Shown here piece after piece: positions 11,502-21,365 of a stretch of DNA of 64,000 bases. The DNA is taken from contig CANXME010002067.1 of NCBI GenBank assembly GCA_948144175.1, positions 2,046,001 through 2,110,000 on the forward strand, written 5' to 3'. The notes beneath the pieces are model-generated. The model saw nothing but the letters and a program-made list of their open reading frames with translations, had not been told where the DNA came from and made no database searches. Source of the stretch: Closterium sp. NIES-65. Taxonomy: Eukaryota; Streptophyta; Zygnematophyceae; Desmidiales; Closteriaceae. Positions within the stretch are counted from its first letter, which is position 1; the number at the start of each line of letters is the position of its first letter. The position numbers and the translations under genes are program-made.

Positions 11502-11688
11502 TGTTAAATCCCACAGCCTGAGTTACAAAAAGGGTCTTGAGGTGTTAACACTTCCCCTCCTGTGTCAAACTCATATCATATAGCTTGTCTATGTTATAGT
11601 GGGGTAGACACTATGGGGTACAATTTCCTAGGGTTTCCTACTTGTACCCAACCTTGTTTGCTAGTTCATTCATTCCTCATTCTTCACA
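11502..11688 (+). repeat. 5' LTR of the chimeric Copia element
   Basis: 187 bp from TGTTAAATCC to ATTCTTCACA, followed at once by a primer-binding site. It shares the CTAGGGTTT...TTGCTAGTTCA core with the TRIM-like LTRs at 327 and 1285 but does not match the 3' LTR at 16561. Confidence 0.75.
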
Positions 11689-11704
11689 TGGTATAGAGCA
11701 GGTT
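11689..11704 (+). other. Primer-binding site of the chimeric Copia element
   Basis: TGGTATAGAGCAGG matches the initiator-Met tRNA site TGGTATCAGAGC with one base missing, and abuts the LTR. Confidence 0.75.
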
Positions 11705-11814
11705 CCCTAATGGGAACGCTTCCTTGGGCCCACCACTGAAAATTTCCTTTCTGACCGGAGCGCTAGTCGCTCCTACCCGAGGCGCGCCTTTTTGCCGCCC
11801 TTTCCAGGTCCCTA

Positions 11815-12545
11815 GTGGCCCCTAGAAGCCTCGTCGCCGCCCCTCACGCGGCCCCGTTACCGCCCCTACGCGGCCCCGTCGCCGCCCTTAGCGGCCCCGT
11901 CGCCGCCCCTAGCGGCCCCGTCGCCGCCTCTCACCCTACGCGGCCCCGTCGCCGCCCCTACGCAGCCCCGTCGCCGCCCCTCCGCGGCCCCGTCGCTGCC
12001 CCTAGCGGCCCCGTCGTCGCCTCTCACCCTACGTGGCCCCGTCGCCGCCCCTACGCGGCCCCGTCGCCGCCCCTAGCGGCCACGTCGCCGCCCCTATCGG
12101 CCCCGTCGCCGCCTCTCACCCTACGCGGCCCCGTCGCCGCCCATACGCGGCCCCGTCGTCGCCCCTAGCGGCCCCGTCGCCGCCCCTACCAGCCCCGTCG
12201 CCGCCTCTCACCCTAGCCCCGTCGCCGCCCCTAAACGGCCCCGTCGCCGCCCCTATGCGGCCCTGTCGCCGCCTCTAAGCGGCCCTGTCGCCGCCACTAC
12301 ACGGCCCCGTCGCCGCTCCCCTCCCTAAGCAGCCCCGTCGCCGCCCCTAGCGGCCCCAACGCCGCCCCTACCGAGCAGCCCAGCAGCAGAGCTGCCGAGC
12401 CGCCCAGCAGCCGAGCCGCCGAGCTGCCCAGCAACCGAGCCGCCGAGCCGCCCAGCAGTCGAGCCGCCGAGCTGCCGAGCAGCCGAGCCGCCAAGCCGCC
12501 GAGCCGCCCAGCAGCCGAGCCGCTAAGCAGCCGAGCCGCCCTGCC
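11815..12545. repeat. GC-rich imperfect tandem repeats in the Copia leader
   Basis: Up to about 12360 the unit is a variable 20-24 bp phrase built on GGCCCCGTCGCCGCCCCTA. From 12370 it changes to a Pro/Ser/Arg-like phrase built on GCCGAGCCGCCCAGCAG. Both lie between the primer-binding site and the gag start. Open frames here are compositional. Confidence 0.85.
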
Positions 12546-12630
12546 GTCGAGCCGCTCCTCGTCCTACCGGCGCGCCCCTCCCCTACTTACTCGGATTGGT
12601 GAGCTCACTCCTTGCTAGGCCACTGCAGTC

Positions 12631-13132
12631 ATGGCTACCCCCAGTGTTTTTACCTTTCATACTGAGGGTCGTGCTGTTGACTTTGAGGTCTGGGTCGATG
12701 ACCTCCAGCTGTTCCTCCAGTGCAATAGGGCAGACGGCCTCTCCCTGTTCGACCTCACCTCTGGTGCCTCCCTTGCCCCGCCTGCTACTGCTGACAGCAC
12801 TGTTCGCTCACAGTGGGCGACACGCGATGCTGCTGCTCGTCTTGCTGTGCGTCGTCACTTACCGACCACTGAGCGTGCGCACTTTAGCCAGTACAAGAGT
12901 GCTCAGACCTTGTACGACGCTGTAGTTGCACGCTACTCTTCCCCTGCCAGTGCTGCACTGAGCCGCCTCATGCTACCGTACCTCTTCCCTGACCTTGCTG
13001 CCTTTCCCACAGTCGCTGACCTCATTACGCACCTCCGCACTAGTGACACTCGCTACCGCGCTGCGCTTCCTACTGAGTTCTGCGTTAAGAACCCCCCCCC
13101 TCCCCCCATGTACATCACCCTCTACTACATAG
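12631..13132 (+). pseudogene. Copia gag, truncated
   Basis: ATG at 12631 opens a gag-like frame (motifs FEVWVDDLQLFLQC, YKSAQTLYDAVVARYSS, LMLPYLFPDL) of the UBN2-type Copia gag. It stays family-like to MYITLYYI at about 13131, then runs into foreign sequence and stops at 13182. The nucleocapsid zinc knuckle and all of this family's pol are missing. A C-rich run (13092-13112) lies just before the break. Confidence 0.8.
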
Positions 13133-16100
13133 ATGAAGCTTCACGAGAAACAGAGTGGGGAGAAGACCACGTACCTGGCTGAACCAGAAGCGGGAAAGGT
13201 AGCACGAGAGGAGCTCCGCACCAAGCTGGAAAAGGTACCGATTAAAGAGGTGCAGCAGCAGGCGCTTCCTATGGCAGCAGCAGTGAGCACGGTGGACGTC
13301 AACCTGCTGCATAGGAGGATGGGGCACGCTGGTCATTATCGAATTAAGGAGCTGATCAAGAAGAACATGGCAGCGGGAGTGAAGGTAGCTGAGGGTGGAG
13401 AGGAAAATCTGAAGTGCAGCACATGCGTGGAAGCAAAGGCAACGAAGGCACCACATCCCAAGCACGGAGTTCGTGAGCCATACGAGACGTTGGCGATTGT
13501 GGCAGCCGACGTATGTGGACCGATGCGGGTGGCTTCACGACATGGCAGCAAGTACTTTCTTACCTTCACCGACCTTGGCACACGACACACATGGGTGACT
13601 GAAATCAAGGACAAGTCAGAAGTCTTCACGAGCTTTCTCGATTGGCAAGCGGAAGCGGAAAGGCAAAGCGGCAAGAAGCTGAAAGTGTTACGTACGGATA
13701 ACGGGGGAGAATTTGTCAACACCGAGTTCAACACCTACCTGAAGTCAAAGGGGATACGAAGGCAGCTCACAATTCCCTACACTCCTCAACACAATAGCAT
13801 TGCGGAGCGAGTGAACCGATCACTGCTGGAGGGTGTGAGGAGCTTGCTCGCGGATAGCAACCTGCCCCTTCACTACTGGGGAGATGCACTAGGCATGGCA
13901 TGTTGGCTGAAAAACCGTCTACCGACAAAGGGACTAGCGGCGGACGTTACCCCTCACGAGGCGTTCTACAAGAGGAAGCCGAATTTGGAGTTCCTACGCA
14001 TTTGGGGCTGCATGACGCAATACCGAGAGGCGACGGGACCCGAACATAAGCTTCTCCCAAGGACCAAGTGGGGGATTCACTTGGGAATCTGCCCGGAGAG
14101 CAAAGGGTGGGTGATACGCGATGTGGAGACCGGAAAAGTCACGGCGACCAGAGATGTTACCTTTTACGAGCAAGACACCTACTTGGAGTGGAAGGGACGG
14201 AAACATGGAGCTTTTGCGAAGGAAGCGGCAGCAGCACCAACTCCACTGGAGGAGATGATAGATGGGAGTGAGAAGGAGGGGATAGGGGCAGCCAATGGAA
14301 GCGGCGACAATGACGACTACGAAGACCATACTACACCGGGTTTCGATTGGGTGTGGGAGGTCCAGGAGCTGTCCTCACCTTCAACTACTGTGGAAGAGGG
14401 TGAAGAAGACAATGATAAGGGAGAAGAAGCGGGTGACAACTCAACGAATGAAGCCGGTGAGGAAGAAGCTGAAATTTCTGATGTGGAGGAGAGTGTGGCT
14501 GAATATGCCAGCACGGGGTACTCCGACCCATGGCGCATCATTGACACGGGGGACAATGAAAAGGTGGCAGCAGAGATTGAAGAGCTACTTTCAGATGGTG
14601 CGATTATCATCGGAAGGGAGGTTGAAGGAGATTCTGTGCAACAAGGGGCGGATGATAATGCAGCGGCAGAAAAAGGTGGAGCTGAAAATGAGAATGAGGA
14701 GATGGGCAAAGGGAAACGAGTCAAGAAACCCAACCCCAAGTATGCCCAAATGCTTCTGACCTGCTGCAAAGACATCCATACCCACCTACTCCTTACCACT
14801 ACGGCAACGGCACTTCTATCAAAGGGGAAGGTGGAAAGCTACAAGCTGCCCACCGAGCCTCTCACTATTGAAGAGGCACTGACCGGACTGAACAAGGAGC
14901 AATGGAGGGCTGCAATCAAGGAGGAACTTGATACCTTGGCCGAAAGGGGGACATGGGAGCTTGTGAACATGCCCGAGGGGAGGAAAGCAGTGGGAGTGCG
15001 CTGGATTTTCAAGATCAAAACAGGAGACATGGGACAACTTGAGCGCTTCAAAGCACGTCTTGTGGCTAAAGGCTACACTCAGGTTGAAGGAGAGGACTAC
15101 GACCAACTCTACGCACCCGTTAGCAAGCTAACAATGGCAAGGACCATGCTAAAGGTGGTAACGGCACGTGGGTACTTCATGGTGCAGTTGGACATCAAAA
15201 ATGCCTTTCTCTATGGCATTTTGAAGGAGACTATCTACATGAATCAGCCACCGGGGTGTGAGGACGGCACGGACAGAAAGTGCAAACTCATCAAAGCACT
15301 TTATGGGCTGAAACAAAGCTCACGAGAGTGGTACCTAGCTATGGATGCGCAGCTGGAAAAATGGGGGTTCGTCAAGAGCCAATGTGACCGGGCATTCTAT
15401 TGGAAGGGAGAGGGGGAGAACAAGGTGTTCTTACTCCTCTACGTGGATGATATTCTAGTGGCTGGAGCGAAGGAAGAGAAGGTGGAGGAGGTGTGCAGTA
15501 ACCTCGCAGCTGTATTTCAGGTGAAGAAGATTCCAAGGACCACTCTCTTCCTTGGAATGAACCTAGAGAGGAACAAGGAGCAGAAGAAGTTGCTGCTATA
15601 CCAGAAGAAGTACTTTCAAAGGTTGCGAGAGAGGTTTGGAGGTCAATGCAAGACCAAACCAGTGACAACACCTCTCAGCGGCCTTGCGGACAAGGAGGTC
15701 GATGTGGGAGCAGAGATTGAGGCATGGGGCAACAGGGAGAGAGCGCTCAAAGCTTACCAATCCATGGTAGGCTCAGTCATGTACCTGGTGTCATGCACAC
15801 GGGTTGATGTGGCATATGCTGCAAGCTTTCTTGGACAGAGGGTGTTGCAGCCCGAGGGACGCAAGTGGAAGGAAATGGAGCGGACTATCACTTACCTCCT
15901 ACAGCGGGACGAGGAGGGGCTGCTGTTTGAAGGTGGAGAGGAGAGCCTAGAACTAGTGGGGTATGCTGATGCCTCACACGGATCAGACAAGATTGATGGG
16001 AGGGGAGCCTATGGCTATGTCTACCTCCTTGGTGGAACGGCAATCATGTGGCAAGCCAAGAAGCTCACCGACGTCGCTCTGTCCACCACGGAGTCTGAAT

Positions 16101-16528
16101 ACATGGCGCTGTTTTATGCATGCCAAGAAGGTGTGTGGCTGAGGCGTCTACTTCAGGAGATGGGGGTCAACGGGGACGGACCTACAACGATCAAATCGGA
16201 CAGCAAATCGGCAATTGACCTCGCACGAAACGACAACTGGCATGGGCGCACAAAACACATGAACGTGCGGTACCATTGGGTACGGGAGCAGCTACAGAAG
16301 AAGGCATTCACCTTCGTGCACGTGGGAACACATGAGCAGCCAGCGGATTTCCTCACCAAGGTGCTACCAAAGGCAAACTTCGAGTTGTGCAAGTATTTTG
16401 TCGGCATACGTACCTTGCAGGACTTGCGGGGGAGCAGCGGAGCAGCAACCGGAGATGCTACACCAACGTACGGACAAGCTCAGCAAGAGAAGAAGAAGGC
16501 TGGTTACATGGTAACCACGGGAGCATAG
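13133..16528 (+). CDS. Copia pol polyprotein (integrase, RT, RNase H), open frame
   Basis: 1131 residues without a stop. From the N-terminus: a linker, zinc finger LLHRRMGHAGH...CSTC (about residues 62-104), integrase with D in VAADVCGP, D in RTDNGGEF and E in SIAERVNR, an acidic linker (about 370-540), reverse transcriptase with LLYVDDILVAG, and RNase H (GYADASHGSD, TESEYMAL, SDSKSAIDLARN). The first ATG was used but the natural start is lost: gag and the catalytic protease are absent and the frame begins at the junction with a foreign gag in another frame. Catalytic residues are intact, so it could act only if expressed from elsewhere. Confidence 0.88.
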   Translation: MKLHEKQSGEKTTYLAEPEAGKVAREELRTKLEKVPIKEVQQQALPMAAAVSTVDVNLLHRRMGHAGHYRIKELIKKNMAAGVKVAEGGEENLKCSTCVEAKATKAPHPKHGVREPYETLAIVAADVCGPMRVASRHGSKYFLTFTDLGTRHTWVTEIKDKSEVFTSFLDWQAEAERQSGKKLKVLRTDNGGEFVNTEFNTYLKSKGIRRQLTIPYTPQHNSIAERVNRSLLEGVRSLLADSNLPLHYWGDALGMACWLKNRLPTKGLAADVTPHEAFYKRKPNLEFLRIWGCMTQYREATGPEHKLLPRTKWGIHLGICPESKGWVIRDVETGKVTATRDVTFYEQDTYLEWKGRKHGAFAKEAAAAPTPLEEMIDGSEKEGIGAANGSGDNDDYEDHTTPGFDWVWEVQELSSPSTTVEEGEEDNDKGEEAGDNSTNEAGEEEAEISDVEESVAEYASTGYSDPWRIIDTGDNEKVAAEIEELLSDGAIIIGREVEGDSVQQGADDNAAAEKGGAENENEEMGKGKRVKKPNPKYAQMLLTCCKDIHTHLLLTTTATALLSKGKVESYKLPTEPLTIEEALTGLNKEQWRAAIKEELDTLAERGTWELVNMPEGRKAVGVRWIFKIKTGDMGQLERFKARLVAKGYTQVEGEDYDQLYAPVSKLTMARTMLKVVTARGYFMVQLDIKNAFLYGILKETIYMNQPPGCEDGTDRKCKLIKALYGLKQSSREWYLAMDAQLEKWGFVKSQCDRAFYWKGEGENKVFLLLYVDDILVAGAKEEKVEEVCSNLAAVFQVKKIPRTTLFLGMNLERNKEQKKLLLYQKKYFQRLRERFGGQCKTKPVTTPLSGLADKEVDVGAEIEAWGNRERALKAYQSMVGSVMYLVSCTRVDVAYAASFLGQRVLQPEGRKWKEMERTITYLLQRDEEGLLFEGGEESLELVGYADASHGSDKIDGRGAYGYVYLLGGTAIMWQAKKLTDVALSTTESEYMALFYACQEGVWLRRLLQEMGVNGDGPTTIKSDSKSAIDLARNDNWHGRTKHMNVRYHWVREQLQKKAFTFVHVGTHEQPADFLTKVLPKANFELCKYFVGIRTLQDLRGSSGAATGDATPTYGQAQQEKKKAGYMVTTGA

Positions 16529-16560
16529 GAGAGTGGCAGCTGGCAAACCACGGGGGAGAT

Positions 16561-17050
16561 TGTTAGGGTGGTTCGCCACTGCCCTAGTGCCTACCGACCT
16601 ACGCGCTTCACCTAGGGATGGTAGCACGACACTAGGAACGGTGGGAAATGTCGACCTAATGAGGAGAACCGACAGCTATAACGGTGGGGCTGCATTCTAA
16701 GGAGCTAAGGAGGGAAGGCGAGAAGAAAGCGGGAAAAACGGAATGGTGGGAGAGTGAGTTTCAGGAAATGTCGAGAAGACATTTCCGTAACCTAAAATGT
16801 CCAACTGCAACCGAACCGTGTTCGGTGCGAATGAGACAACCAGGTTTCGGTTCCGGTGTCGGTTACCGAAATCGGTTCCGCGTGCGACTCGGGCTGAAAC
16901 GCGGATGACGCGTTACGCGAGGCGCACATCACATTTTGAAATGCTTAAATGTGTTTGTTTTCAATCAGTTCTTTGTAGTTCTCTGTTTTGAGTGAAAATT
17001 GCATCAGAAAACCAGAAATTCTCTCCAAGCATTTACTACCTTCAACGCTA
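16561..17050 (+). repeat. 3' LTR of the pol-bearing Copia family
   Basis: It starts TGTTAGGGTGG directly after the polypurine tract CACGGGGGAGAT. The end near 17050 is uncertain because no partner LTR is in the window. Confidence 0.6.
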
Positions 17051-20000
17051 GCCGGAGGCAATACCAAAACTAAGAGTAAACACCACACACTCCATCATGC
17101 TTACCATGCGCACACCGTGCACACACCATGCACACACCATGCACGTTCATGCATAGCACTCACCAATTCACCCACCCACTCCAGTCATGGGGCGTTGCTC
17201 TCGTGGCTCACATTCGCCAGGAAGATGCATGGGGACTTCGCATGCCGCGTCTGCGACCTCCTCATGCCATGTGCCCCCATGCCTGCCTGCCTTGCCTGTT
17301 GTCGGCGACCTCCTTGGCTCACCTCCGGTGCTCTCCTTGCCTCAGCGTCTCTCGCAGGTCGTGCCACATGTCCACCAACACGCTGTCAGCACCAATGGGG
17401 TGGGAGCTGCTCGAGAGATGGGAGAGGAAGGAAGGGGAGGAAGAATGCGGGCGGCAGGGGAAGGGGTCGAAAGCATTGGAGCAAAGGCGCAGACATGAGT
17501 ACACAAACAACCCGTCTGCACTCAGGTGCATTAGCTGGGCGTGGGGGATGGGAGAGGGCAGGCATTGGAGGCAGGCAGGCATGGGGCCACAAACACGCTG
17601 CCAGCTCCAACACTCATTAGCTGATTGTGAGAGCAGGAAACGGAGAGTAAGGACGGGAGAGAGGAGGGGAGGGGGGAAGGGATAAGAACACAGGGCAGCA
17701 ACAGTCATCGCTTTTTGAGGCGCCTCACAGGGCAGCAACAGTCATCGCTACTCTTTAGACTATACATGGAGAATGAGTGTTAATCCCCTCCACGCACACA
17801 TCACAGACCACAGCACCAACCTGGTATTAGCAGTGACAAAGGCAGGGCCACCCCGAGGGCAGCAGTCTTACATCTCCGGTGAATGTGGATGTATCAGTTA
17901 CAGTATCATATCTCCCCAGCTCGCTTGCTGTAAGCCCAGGCCACCACCAGCTCGTCTCTCTCCGCCACCTCCTGCCCTACCCACACCCATTTCCCCCCAG
18001 ACCTCTCCCCGTCCAGCTGAACCTTGTGTCATGGTGAGATGCACCCGAGTGCCATGCCGTGCTGGAGGACCGATGAGAGAGCTGGAGTGGTGGCGGGGGA
18101 GCAGGAGCGCAGCCGGGGTGTAGTGCAGGAGCTGGTGGTTCATGTTGTATACCGCTATTCAGTCCCGGTGTATGGGGAATGATGGACGGCAGCGGTAGGG
18201 GTGTTGGTGGGAGGGATGAAGCAAGGGAAGACGGAAGGAGAAGCAGATCAGAGTGAAGGGGGGAGCCTGGGAGAACGAGGCAAGGGTTGAGGGTGAGAAA
18301 CAAGAAGCGGATGTGGAGATGATGCAGGTGGGGAGGGTGGGGTGAAGGTGGGTGCGGGGGGGGAGAAGGAAGGAGAGGAAACGGGGACAAGGGGGGGTGT
18401 GGGGATGAAGGAGGGCAGATAAAATACCATAGAATCAATGGCCTTGAAGGCTTGAACACCCCAAAGCCCTGCTGATTTTCGTCCTTCGAGGCTAGAGAGT
18501 AAAAATCACCTTGGGTCTTCCATGGATGGCCTTGAACAGCGTTTTCCTGCAGCCTGCTCATCGCACCACACCATCAGCACAGCAGTACCACCACCGGCAT
18601 GTGTTTTGACATAAGAAGTACTAATACAACTTTCTTTGTGCAAAATTTCACCTCAGTGGCCTGTCCATGCGTGAGCTACCTAACATTCGCATGTGAGAAT
18701 ACACCTCTTTGTAGGTGTGTGGCCTGCAATCGCATCTGCACTGCTCCAGCTGCTCTGATCCTGCTTCGCTACTCCTGTCAATGTTGCTCTTTCTACCTTC
18801 ACCACTCCTTGCTCCTCCTTCGCAGCCTCCCAGGCCCTGCCTCTTTCCTCTCTCGCTTGCCTACCTCCTGTGACCCCCGAAACAGTTCAATCGTCGCCTG
18901 CATGCCTCCCTGAAACCTGCTGCGGTCCCCATTCAGCCGGCAGTTCTAGGGGAGGTGATGATTGGGGGAGAAGATACAGGGGATGGCAGGTGATGGTCGT
19001 GACGGCGGTGATTGCAGCAGATGCGGAAGGGGAGCGTGGAGGAGAGACGATGGCGGGATGAAAAGAGAAAAGGAGATGCAATCTGTGGTCTTCATTGCTC
19101 GGTGTAGAGTTGAAACCAGGTCACATGTGCATCCCTTGCACCTGCTGCTTCCCCATTCCGCCAGCACTTCTAGAAGGAATGCCAAGCTCTTCCCTCCTAC
19201 TCCTGCCAATTCCCTGCCATTATGCCTGACCAGCTTCAGCACTTCCACTGCTGCTGGAGCCCGTGGCTCTGCCATGCTGCCCGGCTGCCTATTGCAGATT
19301 GTCGTGGTGTAGGTGATGTGGGAGGAGTGAGAAAGGAGGGGAGGGAGGAGCAGAGGGGTGTTGGGAGCGGGGACAAGGAATTAGAAAGGGATTGAGGAGG
19401 TGCGGGGTGGGGAGCGGTTGGTGGGAAGGGATTAAGGGGTGGGGAGCGGTTGGTGGTGGAGGGTTGGGAGAGGAGAGGAAGGGATCTATGGAGGAAAAGC
19501 GCGGTGAAATAACAAATGGATGGAAAAAAAACAGATTTCTCAGCAGGGTGGGGGTGGGGGTAAAGGGGAAGGGGAGACGACAGGGGAGAAATACAAACAT
19601 GCCTAAACACACCCTTACACACGGACCCCAAACCCGAAACCCTAGCCTCACGTGGTTGCTCGTACCTCCTCATTCTTCATATGGACCCTAATAGGCCTGC
19701 CTGCGTGCATCTAGCTTTTGCTGTCCCATACTTTCCTCCCAAACCGTCCCTGCCCACCCTAATCCACTCCCGGCTTACCTCATTGCCACGATTGCTTCCT
19801 CTGCAGCCCGTTGCTCTACCATGCCACCCATTTTTCTATCGCAGGTAGGGCTCCTCACGAAAGCAGGTGCTGTTGGTGTGGCAAACGTAAAAGGAAGGGG
19901 GTGAGAGGGAGAGAGAGAAAAAAAACGTAAGAGGACACACGGCGTTGACGATGTGAGCAAAAAATGGGGGTGGTTGACAGCTGATGGCATTGCATGGGAA

Positions 20001-20260
20001 AGCAGTGCTCAAGGTCACTCTTTTATAAGCAAACACTGGTAAGGGTGCCTAGCAGGAATGGATGGACGAACAGAGTGAGGGTGAAGAAGGGGTTCGGATT
20101 CCTCTTCGTTGGTTGTATGTTGGTGAGTTGGCTACTGTCACCTCCACGGCTCATCGCCCTATCTGCCGTCCATCCGCATCACACATTGCCCTATCAATGC
20201 GGGCAAGAATAGTGTGAGCAAGAGATGGGTTTAACCACCAAGCTCGCCAGACGAATCCGC
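17051..20260. other. Region with degenerate duplicated exon-like segments
   Basis: No domain is recognisable. On the minus strand, exon-like pieces with good splice borders occur, for example 19778-19834 (donor ATGAG/GTAAGCC) and about 19127-19290 (motif AAVEVLKLVRHNG, ends at a GCAG/GTGCAAG border). These two begin with similar sequence (CATGG..GAGC.ACGGGCT), and the end of the second is echoed near 18940 (GGCTGAATGGGGA). A 22-bp phrase is duplicated at about 17692 and 17729. This suggests decayed tandem copies of part of a host gene. Most open frames here are low-complexity. Confidence 0.3.
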
Positions 20261-20269
20261 TGTGGGAGT

Positions 20270-20785
20270 TATCCTGGGCGACCGTCGCATGCCTCCGCAG
20301 GACCTCGTCACCTAGGTAACCTGGTCGACCGGGCAATCACCAAGTCGGCGTCGACTTATGTGGCCAGTGTCGACCAGCTGCTGTACGCGCGCGTCGACCA
20401 CCCAGGTCGACGTCCTTTAGCTGACTTCACAAAGCTGGCAACTCCCCAAGTTGGCGCCGACTTCCAGGACGACTTCCCAAGTCCGCACCTTCCTGAAGTC
20501 GGCAACCTCCTGAAGTCGGTGACCTCCTGAAGTTTGCGACCTCCGGGAGTCGGCGCCGACTTCCAAGTCGACGAGCCCCCTCGTCGACCACCATTTGAGG
20601 TCGGCCGCCGGCTTCCCAAGTCGACGGCATCGAAGTGGCCCCGTGCAGGTCGACCAAACCCGTTGACCAGCCCGCCCAAGTCGGCGTCGCCCACTACTGC
20701 AAGTCGGCTGCACTTCTCATACACCCAACCCCGATGTCGGCTCCGCCCAAGCGAGGATGGGGCCAATACACATCTCCCGTTGACA
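20270..20785 (-). repeat. LTR-X copy, truncated
   Basis: Read on the minus strand it starts TGTCAACGGGAG at 20785 and matches the first half of the ~1-kb LTR-X family (SalI-site-rich GTCGACC text, CTGCGGAGGCA block). It loses similarity at about 20270, so the 3' half is missing. Confidence 0.7.
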
Positions 20786-20980
20786 GACCCAACTCGTCCA
20801 ATGGGGTGAGTTGGACCAAGGACCCAACTGGCCTAGTGGGGTGAGTTGGACCAAGGACCCAACTGGCCTAGTGGGGTGAGTTGGACCAAGGACCCAACTG
20901 GCCTAGTGGGGTGAGTTGGACCAAGGACCCAACTGGCCTAGTGGGGTGAGTTGGACCAAGGACCCAACTGGCCTAGTGGT
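20786..20980. repeat. 35-bp tandem repeat
   Basis: About 5.5 copies of a 35-bp unit containing GAGTTGGACCAAGGACCCAA. The last four or so are nearly identical. The array abuts the outer end of the LTR-X copy. Confidence 0.9.
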
Positions 20981-21365
20981 GGGCCTAGCATGGGACCAAC
21001 CACTCCAAGCTGACCAGGCTTGTGTGCCGAGTCTACTGCCGGGTGTGAGAGCTACTGGGCAGTGAGGGACTCCGTTCACACTGCCTGGTGCAACAAGTTG
21101 GGGTCAAAGAATTGCAGGGACCTTGTGTTTTGTGCGAACAACTGAAAATCCGTGCACGACTTTCACTCACTAGGGAGATGAGGGGCTGAGGATTCTTCTA
21201 GAAAACATCCCTCCTGTACCTGAGGGATAGACAGAGGTTGAGGGTTAGGAAGGGAAAGGAGGAGGGGGAGGCTGTCAACGTGGTGGCAGATCTGGGCATT
21301 CCGCAAGGCAGGGTGAGAGCACAGGCATGGCTTAGAACAAGGCGGTGGCAGTCATCGCGTTGTGG
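20981..21365. other. Spacer, nothing recognised
   Basis: No gene, RNA or repeat identified between the 35-bp array and the 19-bp minisatellite. Confidence 0.4.

Larger units (their letters stand above)
11502..17050 (+). mobile_element. Chimeric Copia element (two families joined)
   Basis: The left part (LTR, primer site, leader, gag) and right part (pol, polypurine tract, 3' LTR starting TGTTAGGGTGG at 16561) do not belong together. The LTRs differ, gag breaks off mid-domain and pol starts after the protease in another frame. The join lies at about 13131. It may be template switching between two packaged RNAs, or deletion between two adjacent elements. The right border is approximate. Confidence 0.7.

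Noticed and set aside
11815..12540. Pro/Ala-rich open frames in the GC-rich block
   Set aside because: Imperfect tandem repeats in a Copia leader between primer-binding site and gag; no domain.
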